Assembly: GCA_029243145.1 (NCBI GenBank) | Contig: JAQWSQ010000016.1 | Location: 1-35,550, forward strand | Direction: 5' to 3' | Length of the DNA: 35,550 nt | Source: Planctomycetaceae bacterium | GTDB lineage: Bacteria > Planctomycetota > Planctomycetia > Planctomycetales > Planctomycetaceae | In this document: one piece after another, positions 27,651-35,335 of the stretch | Layout of the letters: every line of letters begins with the position of its first letter | Position numbering within the stretch: the stretch's first letter is position 1 | The notes under the pieces: model-generated | Seen by the model: the letters and a program-made list of their open reading frames with translations, nothing else | What the model was told of the DNA's origin: nothing | The model's database searches: none | Translations under genes and position numbers: made by a program

Positions 27651-29036
27651 TCAGAGGAAGATATAACCTTCTTCTCCGTGTTGGCTCAAATCCAACCCTT
27701 TAATTTCAGCTTCTTCGCTGACTCGCAAGCCGAGCAAAGCATCCACAATTTTCAGGAGAATAAACGAGCCGACCAAAGCCCAAACTCCGGCAGCGACGAC
27801 ACTAATCACCTGATTGATAAACTGGCTGACGTTTCCATCAATCAATCCACTGACTTCGGGCCCTCCCACTGCGGAAGAAGCAAAGACGCCAGTCAGAAGA
27901 GCACCTAGTGCACCTCCCATGCCATGAACTCCGAAAGCATCCAAGGAATCGTCGTAACCGAATTTTGACTTGAGAGTTGTGCAGGCATAAAAGCAGAAAA
28001 CTCCTGCTGAAAATCCAAGTATCATGCCCGAGAGAGGGTTCACCACACCGCAGGCGGGAGTAATGCAAACCAATCCAGCAACCGCCCCCGAACACGCTCC
28101 GAGAATACTCGGCTTGCCTCGTGTTACCCATTCCATGCACGCCCAAGCGATCACACCCGCTGCGGCGGCCAAATGAGTGGCCACAAAGGCGTTTGCGGCA
28201 GCAGCATTCGCACCACCGGCAGAACCTGCATTGAATCCAAACCAGCCCACCCACAGAAGAGCAGTACCGATACAAGTATAAGTCAGGTTGTGTGGAGGCA
28301 TTGGCTCTGTTCGAAACCCGCGACGTGAACCCAGCATAATCGCACACAGCAGAGCAGAAACGCCCGAGCTGATATGCACGACTGTTCCACCAGCGAAGTC
28401 ATACGCTTCGTATTTTCCCGTGAAAAGCCAGCCATTATCAGACCAAACCCAATGCGCTAAGGGACAATACACAACCGTGCCCCAAAGGATTGAAAACAAC
28501 ACCATCGAGGAAAATTTCATCCGTTCCGCATAGGCCCCACAAATCAAAGCAGGCGTGATGATGAAAAACATTCCTTGAAAGACCATGAAAACCATCGCCG
28601 GTAGCCCGGAATCACCCCACATCGGAGCCACAACTTCACCTTCCAATAACTCCAAAAGTAAGCCGTTCATGAGGAGATAATCTCCTCCACCAACAAAGCC
28701 ACCGAGAACATCAGACCCGAATGCCAAGCTAAATCCCCACAAGGCCCAAGCAACCGACATGATGCCCATCAGGAAGATGCACTGCATCATGACGCCTAAA
28801 ATATTTTTCTTTCGGACCAAACCTCCATAGAACAAAGCCAAGCCGGGTGCTGTCATCATAAGCACGAGTGCCGAAGACACGAGCATCCAGGTGGTATCAG
28901 CTCCGTTCAACTCCGCCCTCACGGGGGCAATTTCGGGAGCCTCCGAGACAGTTGAGTCAGCTTCCCCAGCAATGAGCAAGTTGGTTGAGAGACACGCAAA
29001 CAGCGTGCACATCACCAGCGCAGTGATCCTTCGCAT
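27651..29036 (-). CDS. amtB: Ammonium transporter AmtB
   Basis: The 461-residue protein has a cleavable signal peptide (MRRITALVMCTLFACLSTNLLIAG) and about 11 membrane helices, as in E. coli AmtB. Pore histidines are in AGGTVVHISSG and DAFGVHGMGG. DDSLDAFGVHGMGG matches the ammonium-transporter signature. It ends LDLSQHGEEGYIFL, the typical cytoplasmic tail that contacts GlnK. An excellent ribosome-binding site (AAAGGAG, 6 bases before the ATG) supports the start. It heads the amtB-PII-PII-glnD group. No sigma-54 promoter was recognised in the 212 bases upstream. Confidence 0.96.
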   Translation of the reverse strand: MRRITALVMCTLFACLSTNLLIAGEADSTVSEAPEIAPVRAELNGADTTWMLVSSALVLMMTAPGLALFYGGLVRKKNILGVMMQCIFLMGIMSVAWALWGFSLAFGSDVLGGFVGGGDYLLMNGLLLELLEGEVVAPMWGDSGLPAMVFMVFQGMFFIITPALICGAYAERMKFSSMVLFSILWGTVVYCPLAHWVWSDNGWLFTGKYEAYDFAGGTVVHISSGVSALLCAIMLGSRRGFRTEPMPPHNLTYTCIGTALLWVGWFGFNAGSAGGANAAAANAFVATHLAAAAGVIAWACMEWVTRGKPSILGACSGAVAGLVCITPACGVVNPLSGMILGFSAGVFCFYACTTLKSKFGYDDSLDAFGVHGMGGALGALLTGVFASSAVGGPEVSGLIDGNVSQFINQVISVVAAGVWALVGSFILLKIVDALLGLRVSEEAEIKGLDLSQHGEEGYIFL

Positions 29037-29311
29037 TTCATTCTCCTTTGAGCACTAAAGGCAGACGAAAATGGGAGTTACAGCAAAAACAGGATCTTGT
29101 TCCAGCCGTAATACATAGTTTCTACGTAAGATTCCAGAGAACGTGATTTCGCCGTTACCCGGCCAAATCCTCAACAGAAGAAGTTTGTGTGTAACCAGTC
29201 TGATGATGGACGTTCGTCGAATCTCAATGTAGCTTCATATCTTGAAATATGAAGATAAGCACACACCATGCCCAAAACCGTACCTGTTACCGAATCGGCT
29301 CTCTCATCAAC

Positions 29312-30331
29312 ATGAACTTTCCCTGGATCGAGACATTCTGTCTACCAACACTCTGCGGATTCATTTTCGCCGGACTGGTCGCTGGATGGATCGTTTCGAT
29401 CTGGTCGGAATCACTCCTACTCAAGCAACTCCCCGAATGGAGCCCCAAAGGACAACGAAAGACCCGACTCTTGGCGTCGTTAGGAACCGCCCTTTTGTTT
29501 GGATGCTATCTCTGGTTGGTTTGCGGGCTACAAACTCAAAGCATTCCCGAAGTGCAACCTTCCGAATTTGGCCGATTTTGCCAACTCATCTTCCAACTCA
29601 GCCTGATCTCCCTTTTGGTTGCCATCACAATCACTGATTTGTGGGATTACGCGGTGATGGACCGAATGATTCTCGTCGGTCTCGCAATTGGCCTGAGTGG
29701 ACAATGCCTCTCGGGAGAGCTTCAAATGCAGCATCTCTGGATTGACTGGAATGCTGAGCAGGTGGGAATCAAAGGCCCCGACTTTCCCCAGTGGATCGAC
29801 CAGTATCGTCACCTTCATGGACTGGCCGTAGGACTCACTGGGATGCTTACAGGAGCAGGCATCACTTGGCTGGTACGAGCGATTTCCTCGAAATTGCTGG
29901 GGCAGGAAACGATGGGTATGGGCGACGTGACGCTCATGGCAATGATTGGCAGTTTCCTCGGTTGGCAACCAGTTCTCTTCGTCTTCGCGCTGGCACCGTT
30001 GACGGGCGTCTTGATCAGTATTCTACAAAGACTCTTGGGAGGAAAAGCATACGTTCCCTACGGACCATTCCTGGCATTGGCAAGTTATTTGGTTCTGTGT
30101 GGATGGAATCAATTGTGGACTCCACTGCGATATGTCTTTGGACATCCACCTTCGATCATCGGTGTGGTCGGGGGAGCTGGCGTTGCATTTGTCCTGCTGT
30201 TGATTCTTCTCAGGCTATTTCGGTCTATCCCGATTCAAGAATCCGAACGCTATTCATCCCGCCCAAGCCCCACAGATTCCGCATCAATTCTGGAGACTCA
30301 CGAAGTTGAGTCTCCAGATCACGAATCTTGA
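29312..30331 (+). CDS. Prepilin-peptidase-like aspartic protease (A24 family)
   Basis: The 339-residue polytopic protein carries the two aspartates of type IV prepilin peptidases: Asp109 in ITITDLWDYAVMD and Asp205 in MGMGDVTLMAMIG (the GxGD motif). KAYVPYGPFLALASYLVL is the usual segment after it. These enzymes cleave the leader of prepilins and pseudopilins. The N-terminal Cys-rich methyltransferase domain of bifunctional PilD is absent, replaced by two helices. The sequence between the two aspartates is longer than usual (about 95 residues). The ATG at 29312 was chosen because it directly precedes the first helix; ATG 29249 (360 residues) is possible. Neither has a Shine-Dalgarno sequence. 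Confidence 0.82.
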   Translation: MNFPWIETFCLPTLCGFIFAGLVAGWIVSIWSESLLLKQLPEWSPKGQRKTRLLASLGTALLFGCYLWLVCGLQTQSIPEVQPSEFGRFCQLIFQLSLISLLVAITITDLWDYAVMDRMILVGLAIGLSGQCLSGELQMQHLWIDWNAEQVGIKGPDFPQWIDQYRHLHGLAVGLTGMLTGAGITWLVRAISSKLLGQETMGMGDVTLMAMIGSFLGWQPVLFVFALAPLTGVLISILQRLLGGKAYVPYGPFLALASYLVLCGWNQLWTPLRYVFGHPPSIIGVVGGAGVAFVLLLILLRLFRSIPIQESERYSSRPSPTDSASILETHEVESPDHES

Positions 30332-30361
30332 AAATTCAACACAACAAAATATCCACGCACG

Positions 30362-30397
30362 AAAAAACCCTTCGAGAAGCGAACTTCTCAAAGGGTT
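30362..30397 (-). terminator. Intrinsic terminator (leftward; possibly bidirectional)
   Basis: AACCCTT-x-GAGAAG (30366-30379), a four-base loop and CTTCTC-x-AAGGGTT (30384-30397) make a 13-bp stem with one mismatch. On the minus strand it runs into a T-tract (complement of 30362-30367). It lies 156 bases beyond the SRAP stop at 30553 and 35 bases beyond the prepilin-peptidase stop at 30331, so it can end leftward transcripts and perhaps also rightward ones. Confidence 0.75.
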
Positions 30398-30552
30398 CTC
30401 AGTGTGTCAGGGTTAGATAAATACGTTGCCCGCGAATACCACCCAGTCGACACACAGAATTAATATGTACATTATGCGTAGGACACTCTTCATCTGTCAA
30501 TAACATTATGCAGAGATCTACACCACTATCAGCAAAGCCCCTATGAAGATCA

Positions 30553-31260
30553 CTAAAACAAGCGGTTTTCACCTCGTTCTGAAGGTGCTTTCAGACAATC
30601 CGCCGTCTCATTTCGGGCGCTGCTGACCAAGCGTGAAACGGGACGATATTGCATTTCTGCCGCCGAAAACGGTATCAAGAGTGATTCCAACGCGGCTCTC
30701 GACGACTCATCTTCGGACAAATTGGGATCGAGCCAGACATCCCACGACTCACGAGACAGAATTACCGGCATTCGTTCGTGTAGTTCCCGCATCAATGAGT
30801 TCGCAGCCGTGGTGATTACCGTACAAGACTCGATGGTTTCATGGGATACAGGATCAGTCCACTCCGACCACAACCCGGCCATCGCAATCGGCTGCTCGTC
30901 TGTGAGCGTGATATGATACGGCTGCTTATACTTCTCACCCACATCCTTCCACTCGTAAAAGCCGTCCGCAGGGATCAAACATCGCTGTCTCTGGAAAGAG
31001 TCTCGAAAACTCGGTTTCTGGGACACCGTCTCAGCTCTGGCATTGATCATTCGCGCGGCCAATTTGCGATCCTTCGACCAGGGCGGAATCAGCCCCCAAT
31101 GCATCATGGAACCAACGCGTCCTTCGTCTCTCTGTCGAATCGCCACGATGTCTTGCGTCGGAGCGATGTTGTATCGCGGCTGGTAATTCTCGACTCGCAT
31201 CAGATCAAAGAACGCTTGCAGCTTCTGTGACGGCAAGCGAAGAGTCAGTCGTCCACACAT
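30553..31260 (-). CDS. SRAP domain protein (YedK/HMCES family)
   Basis: The 235-residue protein starts MCGRLTL. Cys2, exposed after Met removal, is the residue that forms a thiazolidine crosslink with abasic sites in single-stranded DNA. Other active-site residues are visible: Asn73 in MINARAE, Glu103 in CLIPADGFYEW and His162 in LHERMPVIL. The length is normal. It shields or processes abasic sites at replication forks. A ribosome-binding site (GAGG, about 8 bases before ATG) overlaps the stop region of the PhyH gene, which ends 9 bases upstream, so translation is probably coupled. Confidence 0.95.
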   Translation of the reverse strand: MCGRLTLRLPSQKLQAFFDLMRVENYQPRYNIAPTQDIVAIRQRDEGRVGSMMHWGLIPPWSKDRKLAARMINARAETVSQKPSFRDSFQRQRCLIPADGFYEWKDVGEKYKQPYHITLTDEQPIAMAGLWSEWTDPVSHETIESCTVITTAANSLMRELHERMPVILSRESWDVWLDPNLSEDESSRAALESLLIPFSAAEMQYRPVSRLVSSARNETADCLKAPSERGENRLF

Positions 31261-31269
31261 GAGAAATCC

Positions 31270-32061
31270 TCATCCTTCTGAGATCATCATCTCGGGGAGT
31301 GACGCGGATCGACTCCCCGCGACCGGGTCATTCTCACTGCCTCGAAAAGTGAAGACTGCCGAGTATTTCGGCTCTGCGGTGTAATTACGAGATGCTGCAT
31401 GGAATGTTCGGCAGTGAAAAAAGAGCACGTCTCCTGCAGAAAGCGTGAGGTGCTCGACATTCACGAGCAGGTCTTCGTTTTCCGGTAAATCGTTTCGCAG
31501 AAACAGTTCGTCGTCAAACTGGTCTGGTGAATAGATTCGCTGGTGCGATCCGGGAATCACTTTCAAAGAACCGTTTTCCGGGTACTCATCTCCCAAAGCC
31601 ATCCAGACTGTGACCAACTCTCGTTTCTCATATCGCCAATAACGAATATCTTGATGCCAGCCGGTATCACTACTGTAATCGGGTTCCTTCGTCATGATGC
31701 AGTTGTGATGGACGGTCGGCATGATGACCGTCGGACCCAGCAATTGTTGCAGTCGATTCAGAAATTCAGGACGTTTTAAGGTCTCCAAGAATATTGGATC
31801 GCGTTCATGAGCCGTTTTCAGACGACGCGGAGTCTTTCCGCCTTCCGCTTGAATCGACTCGGGAGCACCGGGGTATTGCAGCTCGGCCTCATACTCGATG
31901 GGTTCGGTGAGGTTTTCAAGATCGGTCAAAGTCCGCCGTTTCATGGCCTGACGGGTTGGTTCATCGATCAATTGCTTGACGACCAGAAAGCCATTTTCCT
32001 GAAAAAAAGAGAGTTCTTCCTCGGTGAACCGATCAGAAGTGGTCTCCATCTTGTCTGTCAT
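31270..32061 (-). CDS. Phytanoyl-CoA dioxygenase (PhyH) family protein
   Basis: The 263-residue protein is an Fe(II)/2-oxoglutarate-dependent oxygenase. EEELSFFQENGFLVVKQLI is the usual PhyH start. TGWHQDIRYW gives the HxD iron ligands (His136, Asp138). GDVLFFHCRTFHAASRN supplies the third ligand His221 and the nearby Arg225 for 2-oxoglutarate. The substrate is unknown. The open frame continues upstream to 32370, and an ATG at 32304 would add 81 residues reaching the divergent aminotransferase start. 32061 is chosen because PhyH homology begins just after it. It is coupled to the SRAP gene downstream. Confidence 0.87.
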   Translation of the reverse strand: MTDKMETTSDRFTEEELSFFQENGFLVVKQLIDEPTRQAMKRRTLTDLENLTEPIEYEAELQYPGAPESIQAEGGKTPRRLKTAHERDPIFLETLKRPEFLNRLQQLLGPTVIMPTVHHNCIMTKEPDYSSDTGWHQDIRYWRYEKRELVTVWMALGDEYPENGSLKVIPGSHQRIYSPDQFDDELFLRNDLPENEDLLVNVEHLTLSAGDVLFFHCRTFHAASRNYTAEPKYSAVFTFRGSENDPVAGSRSASLPEMMISEG

Positions 32062-32302
32062 GGCTGCATCCCGTCGCGTCGCGAAACTCGTATTTGCTCC
32101 ATCGTCTCGATCCCGAATGATTTCTGCAAGCGGTGAGAATGACACAATTTCCAGAATCCCACGATCTTCGACCACTTGGGACGCTTGAATTCCGGCATCG
32201 ACCAACAAACAATCGACATCGAACCCAGCCTGCGTGTTCGGTGTCGAGATTGAGATTTCTCGAAAACCATTCGCCGGCAGACTCCTCCAGAAAGCGTGAT
32301 CC

Positions 32303-33493
32303 ATGGAAATCTCCCAAGTCGTCCAAAATATCAAACCGTCCGCGACCATTGCCGCCGCCACCAAAGCCAAAGAACTGAAGGCTCAGGGAGTCGCCGTCCT
32401 GGAGTTCACTCTGGGAGAACCCGACTACACCACGCCCGCTCACATCTGCCAAGCCGCCAAAGATGCGATGGACGCTGGCAAAACTCACTACACGCCAGCC
32501 GGTGGTCTCATGGATGTGCGACAAGCGATTGCCGACGCCTACGAGAAAACTCACGGCCTGAAGTACACTGCCAAAGAAGTCGTCATTTCCAACGGAGCCA
32601 AGCACTCCATCCATAACGCCTTGATGGCACTTTGCAATCCGGGCGATGAAGTGATCATCCCGGCTCCCTTCTGGGTCAGTTACAGCGACCTTGTCGAACT
32701 GACCGGTGCGAAAGCCGTCATCCTCTCGACCAAAGAAGAAGACAACTTCTGTTTGCAACCGGAAGACCTGGAAGCCGCCATCAACGATAAGACGAAGTTG
32801 ATCATGCTCAACTCCCCCTGCAACCCGACAGGGACTTCGTATCCCCCCGAGTTGCTGCATCAGTTGGCTCGCATCGCCACCGACAAAGGCGTTCATATTC
32901 TTTCCGATGAAATTTACGAACGCTTGATTTACGAAGGCTCCGAATTCAAATCGGTCGCCACATTTGGCGATGACATTCGTCAGAACACGATCACCGTTAA
33001 CGGCGTGAGTAAAGCCTACGCGATGACGGGTTGGCGAATCGGCTGGACACTCAGTTCTCCCGAAGTCGCCAAGGCGATGGAGAAACTCCAAAGTCAGGAG
33101 ACTTCTTGCCCGTCGAGTATCAGCCAGTTGGCGGCGAAAGCCGCTGTCTCGGGACCACAGGAATGTGTTGACGAAATGCTGGTCTCGTTCGTCGAACGTC
33201 GCAAATATGTTCTCGAACGATTGAACGCGATTCCCGATCTTTCCGTCCCCACGCCGGGCGGTGCGTTCTATGCGTTCATTAACGTAAGTCGCTATTTCGG
33301 CAAGACGCTTCAAAACGGCGTGACCGTCGACAACGCCACCGACTTCTGCACGGCACTCCTCGAAAATGCTCATGTGGCTCTCGTGACGGGTGATGCCTTC
33401 GGTGCTCACGGCTTTGTACGATTGTCGTTCGCAACCGATATGGAAACCATTACTGCGGGACTCGATGCCTTTGAAGAATTCTTGCGGGGTTAA
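32303..33493 (+). CDS. Pyridoxal-phosphate aspartate aminotransferase (class I)
   Basis: The 396-residue protein is a fold-type I aminotransferase of the AAT I-gamma type (aspC/aatA). NSPCNPTGTSYPPE holds Asn174, LSDEIYERLIYEG holds Asp202 and Tyr205 contacting the cofactor, and VNGVSKAYAMTGWRIGW holds the Schiff-base Lys237. It transfers the amino group between aspartate and 2-oxoglutarate; some relatives also accept prephenate. The MEISQVVQNIKPSATIAAATKAKEL start fits the family. The ATG lies in CCATGG, so both strands have an ATG there. Codon use is strongly biased toward C/G endings, creating a long open antisense frame. No Shine-Dalgarno is seen. Confidence 0.95.
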   Translation: MEISQVVQNIKPSATIAAATKAKELKAQGVAVLEFTLGEPDYTTPAHICQAAKDAMDAGKTHYTPAGGLMDVRQAIADAYEKTHGLKYTAKEVVISNGAKHSIHNALMALCNPGDEVIIPAPFWVSYSDLVELTGAKAVILSTKEEDNFCLQPEDLEAAINDKTKLIMLNSPCNPTGTSYPPELLHQLARIATDKGVHILSDEIYERLIYEGSEFKSVATFGDDIRQNTITVNGVSKAYAMTGWRIGWTLSSPEVAKAMEKLQSQETSCPSSISQLAAKAAVSGPQECVDEMLVSFVERRKYVLERLNAIPDLSVPTPGGAFYAFINVSRYFGKTLQNGVTVDNATDFCTALLENAHVALVTGDAFGAHGFVRLSFATDMETITAGLDAFEEFLRG

Positions 33494-33504
33494 TTCGCCT
33501 GCGG

Positions 33505-33670
33505 ATTTCCGAACACTGAAATCCGTTTCAAGAGCTCAAGAGTCTGAAACCCGATACTCTTGAATTCGCCCTAACGTGTTGAGTCTCGGCGACTTTGAAG
33601 AGTCTCCAAGAGTATGGGACAGACACACACTCTTCTCATACTCTTGACGATATCCTTGAATACTCTTGAG
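33505..33670. repeat. Cluster of ATACTCTTGA-type repeats
   Basis: ATACTCTTGA occurs at 33554-33563, 33638-33647 and 33660-33669. CAAGAGTATG (33607-33616) and CATACTCTTG (33637-33646) form a perfect 10-bp inverted repeat with a 20-base loop. GTTTCA (33525-33530) and TGAAAC (33545-33550) form another. The block shares 24 of 26 bases with the reverse complement of the left window edge. It follows the aminotransferase stop and contains no gene. Confidence 0.65.
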
Positions 33671-34035
33671 CAAACCGTTGATGTGATTGCGTTTGCGACA
33701 TTCTGGTTTCACAGTCCTCAAAAGAAGTGATTCCCCTCGCATTCTCAAACAGTGAATGAGAGGAATCAGGAGTTTGTGCATTGGCTAAGGCAGCAACTCA
33801 CAACAGACCATTCAGAGAGCGGATGCTTGATTGCCGAACGCTTTTTTCAAATTGCCAAAGATCGAGTCGACGAACTACGAACGCTAACTCTGGTAGAGAC
33901 AAGTTGGCAATATGAGTTTTGAGGGTTTGAATTATTTGAGGCAAAGACGCCGAGAGGCATAAGAAACGCAAAGAGCTTCATTCAGTTCTCGGGTGGCACT
34001 GGTCGTCTTGACCGCCGCCAGTGTGAGAATTGGCC

Positions 34036-34312
34036 TCGCGCAGCGGCGCGGCGACGCAGAGGAAAAAGAGATGTTTTGAGCAAGAGGGAAACCGCAGAGT
34101 TCGCTGAGAACGCGGAGACGAAACAGGGCCAACGGCCCTGCAATATGTCAGCCCAGGGCAACGCCCTGGGCTTGAGTGACGATTTTATTTTCAACAGCCC
34201 CAGCGGGGCGACTCTACACTCCGAAGGAGAAATAAAGCTCCGCCAAGTCGGAACACTCCAGAGATTCAATACGAAATAATACTCACGCAGAGGCGCAGCG
34301 ACGCAGAGGAAA
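34036..34312. repeat. Direct-repeat-bounded unit containing hairpins
   Basis: Bases 34036-34066 and 34282-34312 are identical at 28 of 31 positions and share GCGACGCAGAGGAAAA. Between them lie the three short-loop hairpins. The arrangement suggests one repeat unit copied or assembled around the palindromes. No coding sequence is recognised inside. Confidence 0.55.
34124..34209. repeat. Tandem short-loop palindromes (REP-like)
   Basis: Three hairpins occur in 86 bases: CAGGGCC-AAC-GGCCCTG (34124-34140), AGCCCAGGGC-AAC-GCCCTGGGCT (34150-34172) and GCCCC-AGC-GGGGC (34197-34209). The stems are 7, 10 and 5 bp with three-base loops. Such REP-like palindromes are spread by RAYT transposases in many bacteria. 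No RAYT gene is present in this window. Confidence 0.65.
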
Positions 34313-34326
34313 ATTATAGAACACTG

Positions 34327-34376
34327 ATCTCCACTGATAAACGATAATGAGCTGCAATGACCTGATCAGTGAAGAT
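34327..34376. repeat. Inverted repeat, 12-bp arms
   Basis: ATCTCCACTGAT (34327-34338) and ATCAGTGAAGAT (34365-34376) are complementary at 11 of 12 positions around a 26-base spacer. The sequence type (CTCCACTGATAAACG...) is of the intergenic repeat kind. No function is apparent. Confidence 0.5.
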
Positions 34377-34440
34377 TAGCGTCAATCAGCGTTCCCGATT
34401 TTGAAGCATCAAAGCAGGCAAACCTCGAAACACTTTACCC

Positions 34441-34590
34441 GGGTGGCCCGTCCTGAATCGCGCGGGTCGCGAAGCGACAAGATGCTCCATCGTCCGGGTG
34501 GAATTAGGTGAGGCACATGACTCACGTCACTGAACGATCATGACGAGTCGTCTTGTGACTTCGTCACCCAGCCAAACTGGCTGGGCCACC
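34441..34590. repeat. 150-bp segment bounded by 9-bp inverted repeats
   Basis: GGGTGGCCC (34441-34449) and GGGCCACCC (34582-34590) are perfect inverted repeats at the two ends of an exactly 150-bp segment. Inside are the hairpins GTCGC-GAA-GCGAC (34466-34478) and CCCAGCCA-AAC-TGGCTGGG (34566-34584). The layout is that of a small non-autonomous repeat. No target-site duplication was established. Confidence 0.5.
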
Positions 34591-34703
34591 CTGCGTTTAC
34601 AATGTAATCCCCAGCAAAGGTTTCGATCTGTAAGCTCATGAGTGCAGGGTCAGATATTGGATTGTCTTCCGGAAACCACAGCTCAGACTACGCCGTCATT
34701 CGT

Positions 34704-35318
34704 TCATGGCATCATTTCAACTATCTTTTCATGGTATGTTCTTGATGCATTAGATTTCTCAAGATCATAAAGAGAAGGCATGTTTACATTCTTGCCAAAA
34801 TATCTTGTGAGCTTTGATGTTCTGCATTTATCTAGTAGAGCTTTTGCAGACTTGAAGTCTTTATGACGAAGTAATTCTTCAGCTTTTTTGAGATACAACA
34901 ACTCCCGAATATCATCTGCTGGGCAACTTAACTTAGGCTGAAATTCTTGACACGTCTTTATTGATAATTCTGCCTTATCAATTTCTGGATTTTCTTTACT
35001 TAGGTAGCAGACAGCCATTGCTACATACAAATTTCCAACGACGTCCTTGACCTCACCGTGTAGCTCATCACCTCGTGTGCTCAAGGCTAAGTCTTAATTG
35101 ATTATCGGCAGTAGAGTTGCTTGGATCTCTGCCAGTGAATCAGTATATTGACGCTCGGAAAATAAGACGTCTGCCTGTGAAAAATGTGTTTGAAAATAGT
35201 TGAGTGCTGCACTATTGAGAGTGTTCTTGTATATGCTCTCTGTTTCTTCTTGCAAAGCATCCGCATTGAATTCTGCGGTAGACCAACAATGGCGGAGAAC
35301 AAATGGAACCTTTATCAT
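34704..35318 (-). pseudogene. Broken TPR-like gene (in-frame stop)
   Basis: Two stretches in the same leftward frame, 35318-35094 and 35093-34704, are separated only by a TAA at 35096-35094. Together they read as one helical-repeat protein: ALNYFQTHFSQADVLFSERQ and AEIQATL before the stop, LYVAMAVCYLSKENPEIDKAEL and AEELLRHKDFKSAKALLDKC after it, typical of TPR helices. The base composition is more A/T-rich than the neighbouring core genes. The upstream end lies against the transposase gene, and the first 20 or so codons may be insertion-sequence DNA. A decayed or transferred gene is the simplest reading. Two separate small genes or a sequencing error are alternatives. Confidence 0.5.
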
Positions 35319-35335
35319 CCATTTGGAGGAAACCT
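35261..35335. mobile_element. Probable left-end region of the insertion sequence
   Basis: This is the untranslated stretch before the transposase ATG. The exact terminal inverted repeat cannot be fixed without the right end of the element. CCGCA (35261-35265) and TGCGG (35274-35278) form a small inverted repeat. The leftward TPR-like frame runs into it, which suggests insertion into the start of that gene. Confidence 0.35.

Larger units (their letters stand above)
33671..34703. other. Non-coding, repeat-rich region
   Basis: About one kilobase without a convincing gene: short open frames here show no recognisable protein features. It carries purine-rich runs of the CGCAGAGGCGCAG type, CACTGG/CCAGTG (33997-34002, 34018-34023), the hairpins at 34124-34209, the near-identical direct repeats at 34036-34066 and 34282-34312, an inverted repeat at 34327-34376, and the 150-bp segment 34441-34590. 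This resembles repeat-accumulating intergenic DNA of planctomycetes rather than decayed genes. Confidence 0.6.

Noticed and set aside
29037..29248. Sigma-54 promoter upstream of amtB
   Set aside because: TGGAAC occurs but no properly spaced TTGC element follows, so the match fails.
32033..33409. 458-codon leftward open frame over the aminotransferase gene
   Set aside because: It is antisense to a clear aminotransferase and shows no recognisable motif. The open frame follows from the strong third-position bias of the sense gene.
33536..34279. Small frames in the repeat-rich region after the aminotransferase
   Set aside because: They translate repeats and palindromes, with no ribosome-binding sites or protein features.
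34036..34590. CRISPR array
   Set aside because: The repeats are not regularly spaced, differ in sequence and have no spacers of uniform length; no cas genes are present.
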